A stretch of 64,000 nt of DNA from Mycobacteroides sp. CBMA 271 (GTDB taxonomy: Bacteria > Actinomycetota > Actinomycetes > Mycobacteriales > Mycobacteriaceae). Positions 27,323-34,933 of the stretch are shown here, piece after piece. The notes beneath the pieces were generated by a model, which did not search any database, was not told the DNA's origin, and worked only from the letters and a program-made list of their open reading frames with translations. The position numbers were made by a program, and so were the translations under genes. The stretch lies in assembly GCF_009729205.1 (NCBI RefSeq), contig NZ_VTHB01000003.1:372001-436000 (forward strand), given 5' to 3'. Within the stretch, counting starts at the first letter, position 1, and each line of letters opens with the position of its first letter.

Positions 27323-29239
27323 GTGACCGATACGGACCTCATCGCGACCGAAGCTGCCCAAGATTCCGCCGACGCGCCCACCGCATCTTCTGGTGAACGC
27401 GCCAAGGAGCGGCGGGGTGGTGATGGCCTCGGTGCGCTGTCGACAATGGTATTGCCGGAGCTGCGTGCCCTGGCCAGCCAGGTAGGCGTCAAGGGCACCT
27501 CCGGAATGCGCAAGGGCGATTTGATCGCCGCCATTCGTGAGCATCAGGGTGCGCTCAGCGCGCCGAAGAACAATCAGGCGACTACCCGGGCCCAGCAGCC
27601 CCAGGCGTCCACTGCGCCCGCCGAGCCCGCCCAGACAGCACTGGATCTGCCGACTGAGGCGCCTAAATCCGTGGTAGAGGCAGAATCCGCTAAGGGCGTC
27701 GAGAGCAAGGACGCCGAGAACAAGGGCGCTGAGAGCAAGGACGCCGAGAAGACCGGAGCCTCCCGCGATAGCGAGAACCGCGGCGAGCGGTCTCGGAACC
27801 AGAACCGCAACCAGAACCGGAACGCCGACGGCGAGCGCAAGCAGCAGAACGGCGCCGGCGACAACGCCGACAACACCGAGAGCTCCGGCCGCGACGGCGG
27901 CCAGAAGAATCAGAATCAAGACAACAGCCAGGGCAATCGCAACAACAACAACGATGACGACGAGGGCGGCAGAGGACGGCGTGGCCGTCGCACCCGGGAA
28001 CGTCGCCGTGGTCGTGACCGCAACAGCAACGAGGGCGGCGTCGGTGGCGACACCGAGCTGCGCGAGGACGATGTCGTCCAGCCAGTGGCCGGCATCCTCG
28101 ATGTTCTGGACAACTACGCCTTCGTGAGGACGTCCGGGTACTTGGCCGGCCCCAACGACGTGTACGTGTCCATGAACCTCGTGCGCAAGAACGGGTTGCG
28201 TCGTGGTGATGCAATCACCGGCGCCGTGCGGGTGCCGCGCGATCCGGACGCGTCCAGAGACAATCAGCGCCAGAAGTTCAACCCGCTGGTGCGCCTCGAC
28301 ACCGTCAACGGCGGTCCCGTCGAAGACGCCAAGAAGCGCCCCGACTTCACGAAGTTGACCCCGTTGTACCCGAACCAGCGGCTGCGGCTGGAAACCACCA
28401 CCGAGAAGCTGACGACCCGTGTGATCGACCTGATCATGCCGATCGGCAAGGGTCAGCGTGCGTTGATCGTGTCCCCGCCCAAGGCGGGTAAGACCACGAT
28501 CATGCAGAACATCGCCAACGCGATCTCGGCCAACAACCCCGAGTGCCATCTGATGGTGGTGCTGGTGGATGAGCGGCCCGAAGAGGTCACCGACATGCAG
28601 CGCTCGGTCAAGGGCGAGGTCATTGCCTCGACGTTCGACCGGCCGCCGTCAGACCACACCCAGGCTGCCGAGCTGGCCATCGAGCGCGCCAAGCGCCTCG
28701 TTGAGCAGGGCAAGGACGTGGTGGTGCTGCTGGACTCGATCACCCGTCTGGGTCGTGCGTACAACAACGCCTCTCCAGCATCGGGCCGCATCCTGTCCGG
28801 TGGTGTCGATTCCACCGCGCTGTACCCGCCCAAGCGGTTCCTCGGCGCGGCCCGCAATATCGAGCATGGCGGTTCGCTGACGATCATCGCCACCGCGATG
28901 GTCGAGACCGGCTCCACCGGTGACACCGTCATCTTCGAGGAGTTCAAGGGCACCGGTAACGCCGAGCTCAAGCTCGACCGCAAGATCGCCGAGCGCCGGG
29001 TGTTCCCAGCCGTTGACGTCAACCCGTCGGGTACCCGCAAGGACGAGCTGCTGATGAGCGGTGACGAGTTCGCGATCGTGCACAAGCTGCGTCGCGTGCT
29101 CTCGGGTCTGGATTCGCATCAGGCCATCGATCTGCTGATGAGTCAGCTGCGCAAGACCAAGACCAACTACGAGTTCCTAGTGCAGGTCTCGAAGAACACG
29201 CCGAATGTCCCCGGCGCCGACGAGACGCAGTACAGCTAG
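27323..29239 (+). CDS. rho: transcription termination factor Rho
   Basis: A 638-residue hexameric RNA-dependent helicase that ends transcription. The GTG at 27323 follows AAGGAAA. Order: Rho N-helix region with LPELRALASQVGVKGTSGMRKGDLIAAI (about 37-65); a long low-complexity insertion rich in Asn, Gln, Arg, Glu and Gly (about 75-240) typical of high-GC actinobacteria; an OB-fold RNA site from GILDVLDNYAFVRTSGY; Walker A SPPKAGKTTIM; Walker B VVVLLDSITRLGRAYN; and the C-terminal GNAELKLDRKIAERRVFPAVD. Parts of the insertion are built from near repeats of ESKDAENKGA. It converges on the next gene, the stops overlapping by 4 bp. Confidence 0.97.
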   Translation: MTDTDLIATEAAQDSADAPTASSGERAKERRGGDGLGALSTMVLPELRALASQVGVKGTSGMRKGDLIAAIREHQGALSAPKNNQATTRAQQPQASTAPAEPAQTALDLPTEAPKSVVEAESAKGVESKDAENKGAESKDAEKTGASRDSENRGERSRNQNRNQNRNADGERKQQNGAGDNADNTESSGRDGGQKNQNQDNSQGNRNNNNDDDEGGRGRRGRRTRERRRGRDRNSNEGGVGGDTELREDDVVQPVAGILDVLDNYAFVRTSGYLAGPNDVYVSMNLVRKNGLRRGDAITGAVRVPRDPDASRDNQRQKFNPLVRLDTVNGGPVEDAKKRPDFTKLTPLYPNQRLRLETTTEKLTTRVIDLIMPIGKGQRALIVSPPKAGKTTIMQNIANAISANNPECHLMVVLVDERPEEVTDMQRSVKGEVIASTFDRPPSDHTQAAELAIERAKRLVEQGKDVVVLLDSITRLGRAYNNASPASGRILSGGVDSTALYPPKRFLGAARNIEHGGSLTIIATAMVETGSTGDTVIFEEFKGTGNAELKLDRKIAERRVFPAVDVNPSGTRKDELLMSGDEFAIVHKLRRVLSGLDSHQAIDLLMSQLRKTKTNYEFLVQVSKNTPNVPGADETQYS

Positions 29240-29799
29240 ATCGTGTCCACTGCCGTCACGCAGTAGGTGCGGGGCGGCAGTGGATAGGTGATCGGCGTGG
29301 TGCTGTCCGGGCATGGCGCACCGTCGGTTTCGGTCCGGCTCAGTACCCGGAACGGATTCGCGCTCGCCAGCCCACCGCAGCTGTTGTTGAGTTTGATGAT
29401 CTTGGTGAACATGTCGTCTTCGTAGCAGTGTCCGGCGACGAGATTTTCGACTAAGCAGAGCTTGCCGGCGCTCTTGAACCCCACCTCGAGGCTGTACTCG
29501 ACATAACTTTCGTTGGGGCACTTGGTGTCCGCGCCGATCCGGCTGGCCACCGTGTAGCTCGGGTCACGATCGCAGGGCGCGTCCGAGGCATTGACATTGC
29601 CCAATCCGCTGGCGGCCTTGGTCAGTATCAGACACTGGCCTACCGAGTATTTGTCGAGTTCCTTGCGTGCGTCGGACTCGGCGTTCTTTTCGCTCATCCA
29701 GTGGCGCACGAAGAAGACGATGACGCCCACCACGAGGGCAATCACCACCCGCTTGAGAAATCTGAACCACCACGGCTTTTGTTTTACGGCCCCGGTCAT
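29236..29799 (-). CDS. membrane-anchored Cys-containing extracytoplasmic protein
   Basis: About 187 residues from the ATG at 29799. A short basic N-terminus (KQKPWWFRFLKR) precedes one membrane helix (VVIALVVGVIVFFV), then an extracytoplasmic domain with eight cysteines likely to form disulfides (GQCLIL, DAPCDRD, TKCPNES, LCLVE, HCYED, NSCGG, APCPD, TYCVT). The pattern, with DAPCDRDPSYTVASRI and RTYCVTA, resembles LppU/septum-formation-type domains of actinobacteria. A longer start at 29847 is possible. It lies in a block not found between rho and rpmE in M. tuberculosis. Exact role unknown. Confidence 0.7.
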   Translation of the reverse strand: MTGAVKQKPWWFRFLKRVVIALVVGVIVFFVRHWMSEKNAESDARKELDKYSVGQCLILTKAASGLGNVNASDAPCDRDPSYTVASRIGADTKCPNESYVEYSLEVGFKSAGKLCLVENLVAGHCYEDDMFTKIIKLNNSCGGLASANPFRVLSRTETDGAPCPDSTTPITYPLPPRTYCVTAVDTI

Positions 29800-29843
29800 T
29801 TTCGCCCCCGTCTCGAATCTGTCAGCAAACGTGGTGCACAGTA

Positions 29844-30275
29844 TCACCGGTACGGGTCAGTGATCTCTCTGAGCCTGGTCAGGCTGTCGACCATCTGGTC
29901 GTAAGCTTTGGGGCCCAGGTGCTTTCGCCATTCCGTGTACATGTCGGCAACCTCCAGGGCGGCGGTGCCCGCTAGCTCCTTGCCGAGGGGCGTCAACGTC
30001 ACCAGGCGGGCTCGACCGTCAGATGGGTCGGGTACGCGCGTTACGTATCCGCTTCGCTCCAACTCATCCACGAGCGCGCCCGCGGTTTGTTTCGTGACGT
30101 CCGTCTGCTCTGCCAAGTCGGTGAGGCGAGAACCGCGTTCATGGTCTAGCCGTGCCAGGAGCCTCGCCTGTGCCTGGGTGATATCGGCCCCGGCGGTCGC
30201 TACTGCGTTCATGGTGCGTCGCTCGGCGGCGCGAAGCGCCACAAACATGAGCAGGGCTGGATTCGATGGGGCCAT
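29844..30275 (-). CDS. MarR-family transcriptional regulator
   Basis: A 143-residue winged-helix repressor: an N-terminal dimer helix, then ITQAQARLLARLDHERGSRLTDLAEQTDVTKQTAGALVDELERSGYVTRVPDPSDGRARLVTLTPLG, which holds the recognition helix and the wing with the DxRxR-type tip. It is divergent from the isomerase-like gene across 60 bp containing inverted repeats, so it probably regulates that gene and itself. No redox-sensing Cys is present, so control is more likely by a phenolic or other small ligand. The start is an ATG. Confidence 0.85.
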   Translation of the reverse strand: MAPSNPALLMFVALRAAERRTMNAVATAGADITQAQARLLARLDHERGSRLTDLAEQTDVTKQTAGALVDELERSGYVTRVPDPSDGRARLVTLTPLGKELAGTAALEVADMYTEWRKHLGPKAYDQMVDSLTRLREITDPYR

Positions 30276-30307
30276 CCCATTGACTTTAGTACGATGACCT
30301 GACTATT

Positions 30308-30328
30308 TTAATCAGTATTCCTGACTAA
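30308..30328. promoter_or_regulatory. probable MarR operator
   Basis: Arms TTAATCAG and CTGACTAA (7 of 8 pairs match) around TATTC lie in the 60-bp divergent spacer. Further copies of CTTTAGT and ACTAAAG flank it. The AT content stands out from the surrounding genes. Confidence 0.5.
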
Positions 30329-30335
30329 AGGGGGT

Positions 30336-30950
30336 GTGGTGGACACCGATGTCATGTGGGGGCATATCGACGCCGAGCGATCCGGCGTTGCGGACATGCT
30401 CAGCGGACTCACCCCGCAGCAGTGGTCGACACCGTCGCTGTGTACGGGCTGGACGGTTCGCGATGTAGCGGTCCACCTCACCCAAGCACACACCGGCTTT
30501 GGGCGCTTGCTCAAGATGGCCATCAGGTCGGGCTTCCGGTTCAACACCATGATTCGTCGTGCCGCGGTGGAAGAGGACATGACGCAGGACCAGGTGGTTG
30601 CCGCATTGCGGGGGATGGTCGGGTCACGACGCAAGGCGCCCGGCGCATTTCCACTCCTTGATGTGATCATCCACGGCCAAGACATCGCGGTACCGCTGGG
30701 TATTGAGCGATCGATGCCGGTGGACGCCGCCATCGATTCCGCCCAACAGCTGTGGGGCATGCGATTTCCACTCAACCCGTCGCGCCAACTCCGCGGGCTC
30801 TCGATTCGGGCCACCGATGCCGAATTCACTGTCGGGGAGGGGCCGGAGGTGACCGGACCCATCCGGGACATTGTGCTGGTGCTCTCCGGCCGACAGGCCG
30901 GGCTGGCCGGCCTGTCGGGTGCCACGGGCAGAATTAGGTTGGGTGCCTAG
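30336..30950 (+). CDS. DinB-like / maleylpyruvate isomerase-family protein
   Basis: A 204-residue four-helix protein of the mycothiol-dependent maleylpyruvate isomerase/DinB-2 superfamily: LSGLTPQQWSTPSLCTGWTVRDVAVHLTQAH, with the first metal His in VAVHL, and the second His in LLDVIIHGQDIAVPLGI. Members use a divalent metal to activate mycothiol for isomerisation, detoxification or transfer reactions. It starts at one of two adjacent GTG codons (30336 or 30339), next to the MarR operator, so inducible detoxification is a reasonable inference. The substrate is unknown. Confidence 0.75.
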   Translation: MVDTDVMWGHIDAERSGVADMLSGLTPQQWSTPSLCTGWTVRDVAVHLTQAHTGFGRLLKMAIRSGFRFNTMIRRAAVEEDMTQDQVVAALRGMVGSRRKAPGAFPLLDVIIHGQDIAVPLGIERSMPVDAAIDSAQQLWGMRFPLNPSRQLRGLSIRATDAEFTVGEGPEVTGPIRDIVLVLSGRQAGLAGLSGATGRIRLGA

Positions 30951-30959
30951 GTCAGAGCG

Positions 30960-31448
30960 TCAGCCGACGGAAGCCAGCGGGATCCAGATGCCGAACAACC
31001 AGAAACCCCAGGTCCGGAATCCGTCATCCCAGATCGGCTGAACCCGGTTTCCCCAGTAGTCGAATGCCGGCGGCGGCGAACCCCAGCGGTCGGGGAGCGG
31101 GCCGCGCCACTCGGCACGAGGCGGCGGCGCCCAGCCCCACGGTGGTCGCTGGTTGTAATGCCACGGGTTATCGCGCCACTCGCGGCGATCGTCGCGCCAG
31201 TCCCTGTCGTGATCGCGTCGATTTCCGTTGTCGCACCAACTGTCGTTACCGCGCCAGTTTCCATTGTTGCGCCAGCCGTCGTGATCGCCCCAGTCATCGT
31301 CGTCGCCGTGAGGGCGATTCGGATGATCCTGGGTGTATCCGGGCGGTCCCGCGGGCTGCGCGTGCGCCGGAATAGCACCTATCCCAAGCGTGCCGATCGT
31401 CAATGCGCCGACGATTACCCCATGGGTCACAAGGCTTTTCAGATTCAT
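30960..31448 (-). CDS. secreted Trp/Arg/Asp-rich protein
   Basis: A 162-residue exported protein from the ATG at 31448, with AGGAG 6 nt upstream; an upstream in-frame start at 31520 is rejected. The signal peptide MNLKSLVTHGVIVGALTIGTLGIGAIPAHA is cut before QPAGP. The first half of the mature protein is a low-complexity run of Trp, Arg, Asp, Asn and Gly (GDHDGWRNNGNWRGNDSW). The second half is Trp/Pro-rich and may fold on its own (DYWGNRVQPIWDDGFRTWGFWLFGIWIPL). No family recognised; a cell-wall association is possible but unproven. Confidence 0.7.
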   Translation of the reverse strand: MNLKSLVTHGVIVGALTIGTLGIGAIPAHAQPAGPPGYTQDHPNRPHGDDDDWGDHDGWRNNGNWRGNDSWCDNGNRRDHDRDWRDDRREWRDNPWHYNQRPPWGWAPPPRAEWRGPLPDRWGSPPPAFDYWGNRVQPIWDDGFRTWGFWLFGIWIPLASVG

Positions 31449-31599
31449 GTGCGACTCCTGTCCGATTATCTCGGCGGTTCGCCCCGACTCAACCGATGTA
31501 CAAACCTTCAACAGCAGCACCGCGATGGTTATGCCGTGGCTGCCGTATGGACTATCGATGGGATGTCAACGGCCGTTACATGCTTGGGTCAGGCTGGAA

Positions 31600-31815
31600 T
31601 CACGGCTGCGGGATGCCCGGAATCGGAGGAATCGGAGGAGCCTGGGGAATGGGCGGTACCTCGGTGCCCTGCGGAATCGGCGGCGCCTGGGGGATAGGTG
31701 GAGCTGGCGGGGGTGTGATCGGGTCGGCGTTGGCCAGGCCCTGGGCACCTGCGAAGGTGGCCAAGCCCATTGCCGCGGCGGAGGCGCTCGTTACGATCAA
31801 TCTCTTGATGTCCAT
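31600..31815 (-). CDS. small secreted Pro/Ile-repeat protein
   Basis: A 71-residue protein from the ATG at 31815, with GGAGAGGA upstream. The signal peptide runs to AQGLANA and is cut before DPITP. The 40-residue mature part is almost entirely Pro-Pro-Ile-Pro repeats (PPAPPIPQAPPIPQGTEVPPIPQAPPIPPIPG), which should form a polyproline II rod. No catalytic residue. Similar tiny exported Pro-rich proteins are common in this genus; role unknown. It shares strand with the Trp/Arg-rich secreted protein, about 150 bp downstream. Confidence 0.7.
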   Translation of the reverse strand: MDIKRLIVTSASAAAMGLATFAGAQGLANADPITPPPAPPIPQAPPIPQGTEVPPIPQAPPIPPIPGIPQP

Positions 31816-31897
31816 GCTGTGTCCTCTCCGAGTCGGCTTCCTGATTCGGCGTGCTGTTCCCCAACGTACGCCGGGAATATGGCGCTCGTCGGCGTCG

Positions 31898-31927
31898 TTA
31901 GGTTCTGCGTAACTGAGCTGGCATAAT
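31898..31927 (+). promoter_or_regulatory. probable rpmE promoter
   Basis: TTAGGT (31898-31903) and CATAAT (31922-31927) are separated by 18 bp. The predicted start near 31934 leaves a leader of about 70 nt. The in-frame ATG at 31926 overlaps the -10 and is therefore not the rpmE start. Confidence 0.45.
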
Positions 31928-32003
31928 GGCCTCTCAGCCTTATGGAGGGTTCCGGTTCACGCCCACAAGCGACCCGGCGACCACAACAAGCGGAGGAACA
32001 GCA

Positions 32004-32228
32004 ATGAAATCGGGTATCCACCCCAACTATGTCGAGACCAGCGTGGTCTGTGGCTGTGGTAACACCTTTACCACCCACAGCACCAAGGACAGCGGCCACA
32101 TCGTGGTCGAGGTCTGCTCACAGTGCCACCCGTTCTACACGGGCAAGCAGAAGATCCTGGACAGCGGCGGTCGCGTCGCCCGGTTCGAGGCGCGGTATGG
32201 CAAGCGCAAGGCCGCAGCCGACAAGTAG
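32004..32228 (+). CDS. rpmE: 50S ribosomal protein L31 (zinc-binding form)
   Basis: A 74-residue large-subunit protein starting at the ATG at 32004 with GGAGGAA 5 nt upstream. Sequence [20 protein letters not shown], then [27 protein letters not shown]. The four cysteines (CxC and CxxC) make this the zinc-binding C+ form rather than the zinc-free form expressed in zinc starvation. A 26-residue upstream in-frame extension lies over the promoter and is rejected. A strong hairpin terminator follows directly. Confidence 0.97.
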   Translation: MKSGIHPNYVETSVVCGCGNTFTTHSTKDSGHIVVEVCSQCHPFYTGKQKILDSGGRVARFEARYGKRKAAADK

Positions 32229-32236
32229 CTTTCTTG

Positions 32237-32282
32237 CCGACGCCCGGATCTGCCCTAGTGCAGGCCGGGCGTCGGTTTTTTT
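32237..32282 (+). terminator. intrinsic terminator after rpmE
   Basis: CCGACGCCCGG (32237-32247) pairs perfectly with CCGGGCGTCGG (32265-32275). An inner CTGC/GCAG can extend the stem, and seven T follow. Confidence 0.9.
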
Positions 32283-32318
32283 GTAGACCATCCCCGTAGG
32301 CGAACGTGAGGAGGGCGC

Positions 32319-33389
32319 ATGAGCGAGACGCCGCTGATCGAAGCGATGCTGGCCGAGCATGCCGACCTAGAGAAGCAACTGGCCGACCCGGCGCTGCATG
32401 CCGATGCGGGAGCGGCCCGTAAGGCGGGCCGCAGGTTCGCGATGCTGTCGCCGATCGTCGCGGCCCACCGCAAGCTCGCCGCGGCCCGCGACGACTTGGA
32501 CACCGCCCGGGAGCTATCGGCGGATGATCCGTCGTTTGCCGATGAGGTGACCGAGTTGGAGGCCTCGATCGCCGAGCTGGAGATCCAGCTCTCGGACATG
32601 CTGGCGCCCCGCGACCCCCACGATGGTGATGACATCCTGCTCGAGGTGAAATCCGGTGAGGGCGGTGAGGAGTCGGCGCTGTTCGCTGCCGATCTGGCCC
32701 GCATGTACATCAGGTACGCCGAGCGGCACGGCTGGAAGGTCACGGTGCTCGACGAGACCGAGTCGGACCTCGGCGGCTACAAGGACGCCACCCTGGCCAT
32801 CGCCAGCAAGGGGAATAGCTCCGACGGTGTCTGGTCACGGCTGAAGTTTGAAGGTGGGGTGCACCGCGTCCAGCGTGTTCCCGTCACCGAATCCCAAGGG
32901 CGCGTACATACTTCGGCGGCCGGTGTACTTGTCTACCCCGAGCCCGAAGAGGTCGAGGAAATCCAGATCGACGAATCGGATCTGCGGATCGATGTGTACC
33001 GCTCCTCGGGTAAGGGCGGCCAGGGCGTCAACACCACCGATTCAGCGGTTCGCATCACCCATCTGTCGACGGGGATCGTGGTCACCTGCCAGAACGAGCG
33101 CTCGCAGCTGCAGAACAAAGCCCGCGCCATGCAGGTGCTGGCGGCCCGGTTACAGGCCCTCGCTGAGGAGCAGGCACAGGCTGATGCGTCGGCTGGCCGC
33201 GCCAGCCAGATCCGCACTGTGGACCGCAGCGAGCGGATCCGCACTTACAACTTCCCGGAGAATCGGATCACCGATCACCGCGTCGGATTCAAGGCGCATA
33301 ACTTGGATCAGGTGCTCGACGGGGATCTGGATGCGCTGTTCGACGCGTTGGCCGTGGCCGACCGGAAGGCCCGCCTGCAGGAGGCGTGA
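32319..33389 (+). CDS. prfA: peptide chain release factor 1
   Basis: A 356-residue class I release factor that reads UAA and UAG and releases the peptide at the ribosome. The GGQ loop is [15 protein letters not shown] (near residue 230) and the codon-recognition region has [16 protein letters not shown]. The first helix domain and C-terminal [25 protein letters not shown] are typical. GGAGG lies 7-8 nt before the ATG. The stop overlaps the start of prmC, whose product methylates the Gln of this GGQ. Confidence 0.97.
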   Translation: MSETPLIEAMLAEHADLEKQLADPALHADAGAARKAGRRFAMLSPIVAAHRKLAAARDDLDTARELSADDPSFADEVTELEASIAELEIQLSDMLAPRDPHDGDDILLEVKSGEGGEESALFAADLARMYIRYAERHGWKVTVLDETESDLGGYKDATLAIASKGNSSDGVWSRLKFEGGVHRVQRVPVTESQGRVHTSAAGVLVYPEPEEVEEIQIDESDLRIDVYRSSGKGGQGVNTTDSAVRITHLSTGIVVTCQNERSQLQNKARAMQVLAARLQALAEEQAQADASAGRASQIRTVDRSERIRTYNFPENRITDHRVGFKAHNLDQVLDGDLDALFDALAVADRKARLQEA

Positions 33390-34228
33390 TGCAGGTACGC
33401 CAACTGATCGACGAGGCGGTTGAATCGCTCACCCGGGCAGGTGTTTCCAGCCCGCAGGTAGATGCCGAAGAGCTCGCCGCGCATCTGCTGGGCACCCCGC
33501 GGATGCAATTGCGCTTCGCCGAGATCGGCCCGGGTTTCTCCGAGAGGTACCGCGAGCTGGTGGCTCGGAGGGCGCAGCGAGTCCCCCTGCAGCACTTGAC
33601 CGGTAACGCCGCCTTCGGCCCTATCGAGGTGGCTGTGGGTCCCGGCGTGTTCATTCCGCGCCCGGAAACCGAGTCTCTGTACGCCTGGGCGGCGGGGGAG
33701 TTGGCGCCCCACGCGACGGTCGTCGAGCTCTGTGCCGGGTCGGCCGCACTTGCCATCGCCTTGTCGCGTCACGAGCCGACGGCTCGAGTGATTGCCGTCG
33801 AGCTCGATGAGCGGGCACTGACCTACTCCCGTCGGAATGCCGCGGAAACGCTCGTCGAGGTGATCCAGGCCGATGCGACCGCGCCTGCGCTGCTGACCGA
33901 GCTCGACGGCACGGTCGATCTGATCGTCGCTAATCCGCCGTACATCCCCGAGGGTGTCGAGCTGGAGCCTGAAGTGGCGCAGCATGATCCGTCGATCGCC
34001 CTGTTCGCGGGCGTCGATGGGCTGTCGGTCATCGCGCCTATCGTGACGGCGGCCGGGCGGCTCTTGGCCGTGGGCGGTGTCATCGGTGTGGAGCACGATG
34101 ACACCAACGGCGACGGAACGCGCGGGTTATTCACTGCCAGTGGACTATTCGATGACGTCACGCAGCGCTACGACCTGGTCGGCCGGCCGCGATTCGTCAC
34201 TGCACGTCGCAAAACCTCGACGTCATAG
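33389..34228 (+). CDS. prmC: release factor glutamine methyltransferase
   Basis: A 279-residue S-adenosylmethionine enzyme that methylates the GGQ glutamine of release factors. The ATG at 33389 overlaps the prfA stop (TGATG) and has AGGAGG 4 nt upstream; the GTG at 33386 is too close to that site. Motif I is VVELCAGSAALAIALSRH; motif IV is LIVANPPYIPEGVE, the NPPY signature; a conserved DPSIALFAGVDGLSV follows. Cotranscribed with its substrate gene, as usual. Confidence 0.95.
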   Translation: MQVRQLIDEAVESLTRAGVSSPQVDAEELAAHLLGTPRMQLRFAEIGPGFSERYRELVARRAQRVPLQHLTGNAAFGPIEVAVGPGVFIPRPETESLYAWAAGELAPHATVVELCAGSAALAIALSRHEPTARVIAVELDERALTYSRRNAAETLVEVIQADATAPALLTELDGTVDLIVANPPYIPEGVELEPEVAQHDPSIALFAGVDGLSVIAPIVTAAGRLLAVGGVIGVEHDDTNGDGTRGLFTASGLFDDVTQRYDLVGRPRFVTARRKTSTS

Positions 34229-34231
34229 ACT
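34226..34231 (+). promoter_or_regulatory. -10 hexamer TAGACT of the Sua5 gene
   Basis: TAGACT overlaps the prmC stop codon (TAG at 34226-34228) and ends 6 nt before the GTG at 34238, so the next gene can be transcribed leaderless as well as by read-through. Confidence 0.5.
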
Positions 34232-34237
34232 GGTCGG

Positions 34238-34918
34238 GTGACTGTCGTCTACGACTGCCAGGACGCCGCGACTCGCCAGAAGGGTCTCGACGCGGCGGTG
34301 AGCGCGCTGAAGGTAGGCGAGCTGGTGGTCATGCCCACCGACACCGTCTACGGACTGGGTTGTGACGCGTTCGATTCCAACGCGGTATCGGCTCTACTCG
34401 CGGCCAAGGGGCGGGGTCGAGACATGCCTGTCGGCGTACTGGTGGGGTCGTGGCACACCATCGACGGGCTGGTGTTCGCCGTACCGCCGGCGGCCCGCGA
34501 GCTCATCGAGGCCTTCTGGCCGGGGCCGCTGAGCATCATCGTGACGCACGCGCCGTCGCTGTCCTGGGACCTCGGCGATGCCCAGGGGAGCGTGATGCTG
34601 CGGATGCCTTTGCACCCGGCGGCCATCGACCTCCTGCGCGCCGTCGGTCCGATGGCGGTGTCCAGTGCCAACGTCTCGGGCCAACCCGCGGCGCTCACCG
34701 CCGCGGATGCCCGCAGTCAATTGGGCGACACGGTTGCGGTGTACCTGGACGGCGGCACCGCGGAGCTGGGCGCGGCATCGACAATCGTCGACCTGACCGG
34801 GCCGGTACCGCTGATCGTGCGGGAGGGTCCGATCACCCGCGCACAGATCGTGGATGTGATCGGCGGTGCGGTCGGCCCCGCAGAAGCCGCCGAGACAGCG
34901 GAACCTACAGAATCTTGA
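34238..34918 (+). CDS. L-threonylcarbamoyladenylate synthase (Sua5/YrdC/YciO)
   Basis: A 226-residue enzyme making threonylcarbamoyl-AMP from threonine, bicarbonate and ATP for the t6A modification of ANN-decoding tRNAs. Motifs: VMPTDTVYGLGCDAFD, KGRGRDMPVGVLVGS, FWPGPLSII, VMLRMPLHPAAIDLLR, PMAVSSANVSGQPAA and STIVDLTGPVPLIVREG. The short form lacks the C-terminal Sua5 domain. A GTG start. The C-terminal 20 residues (VGPAEAAETAEPTES) are disordered. Same position as Rv1301 in M. tuberculosis. Confidence 0.93.
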   Translation: MTVVYDCQDAATRQKGLDAAVSALKVGELVVMPTDTVYGLGCDAFDSNAVSALLAAKGRGRDMPVGVLVGSWHTIDGLVFAVPPAARELIEAFWPGPLSIIVTHAPSLSWDLGDAQGSVMLRMPLHPAAIDLLRAVGPMAVSSANVSGQPAALTAADARSQLGDTVAVYLDGGTAELGAASTIVDLTGPVPLIVREGPITRAQIVDVIGGAVGPAEAAETAEPTES

Positions 34919-34920
34919 AG

Positions 34921-34926
34921 TACGGT
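34921..34926 (+). promoter_or_regulatory. -10 hexamer TACGGT of wecA
   Basis: TACGGT lies 7 nt before the GTG at 34934, the same leaderless geometry as above. Confidence 0.55.
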
Positions 34927-34933
34927 CAGACGC

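Noticed and set aside
27278..28549. 423-residue open frame antisense to rho
   Set aside because: Hydrophobic runs arise from the reverse complement of the Asn/Arg-rich rho insertion, not from a real membrane protein.
28564..28585. Another copy of the dispersed 20-base word in rho (GTGGATGAGCGGCCCGAAGA)
   Set aside because: This encodes the conserved Rho segment VDERPEEV and matches the word only partly, so similarity is coincidental.
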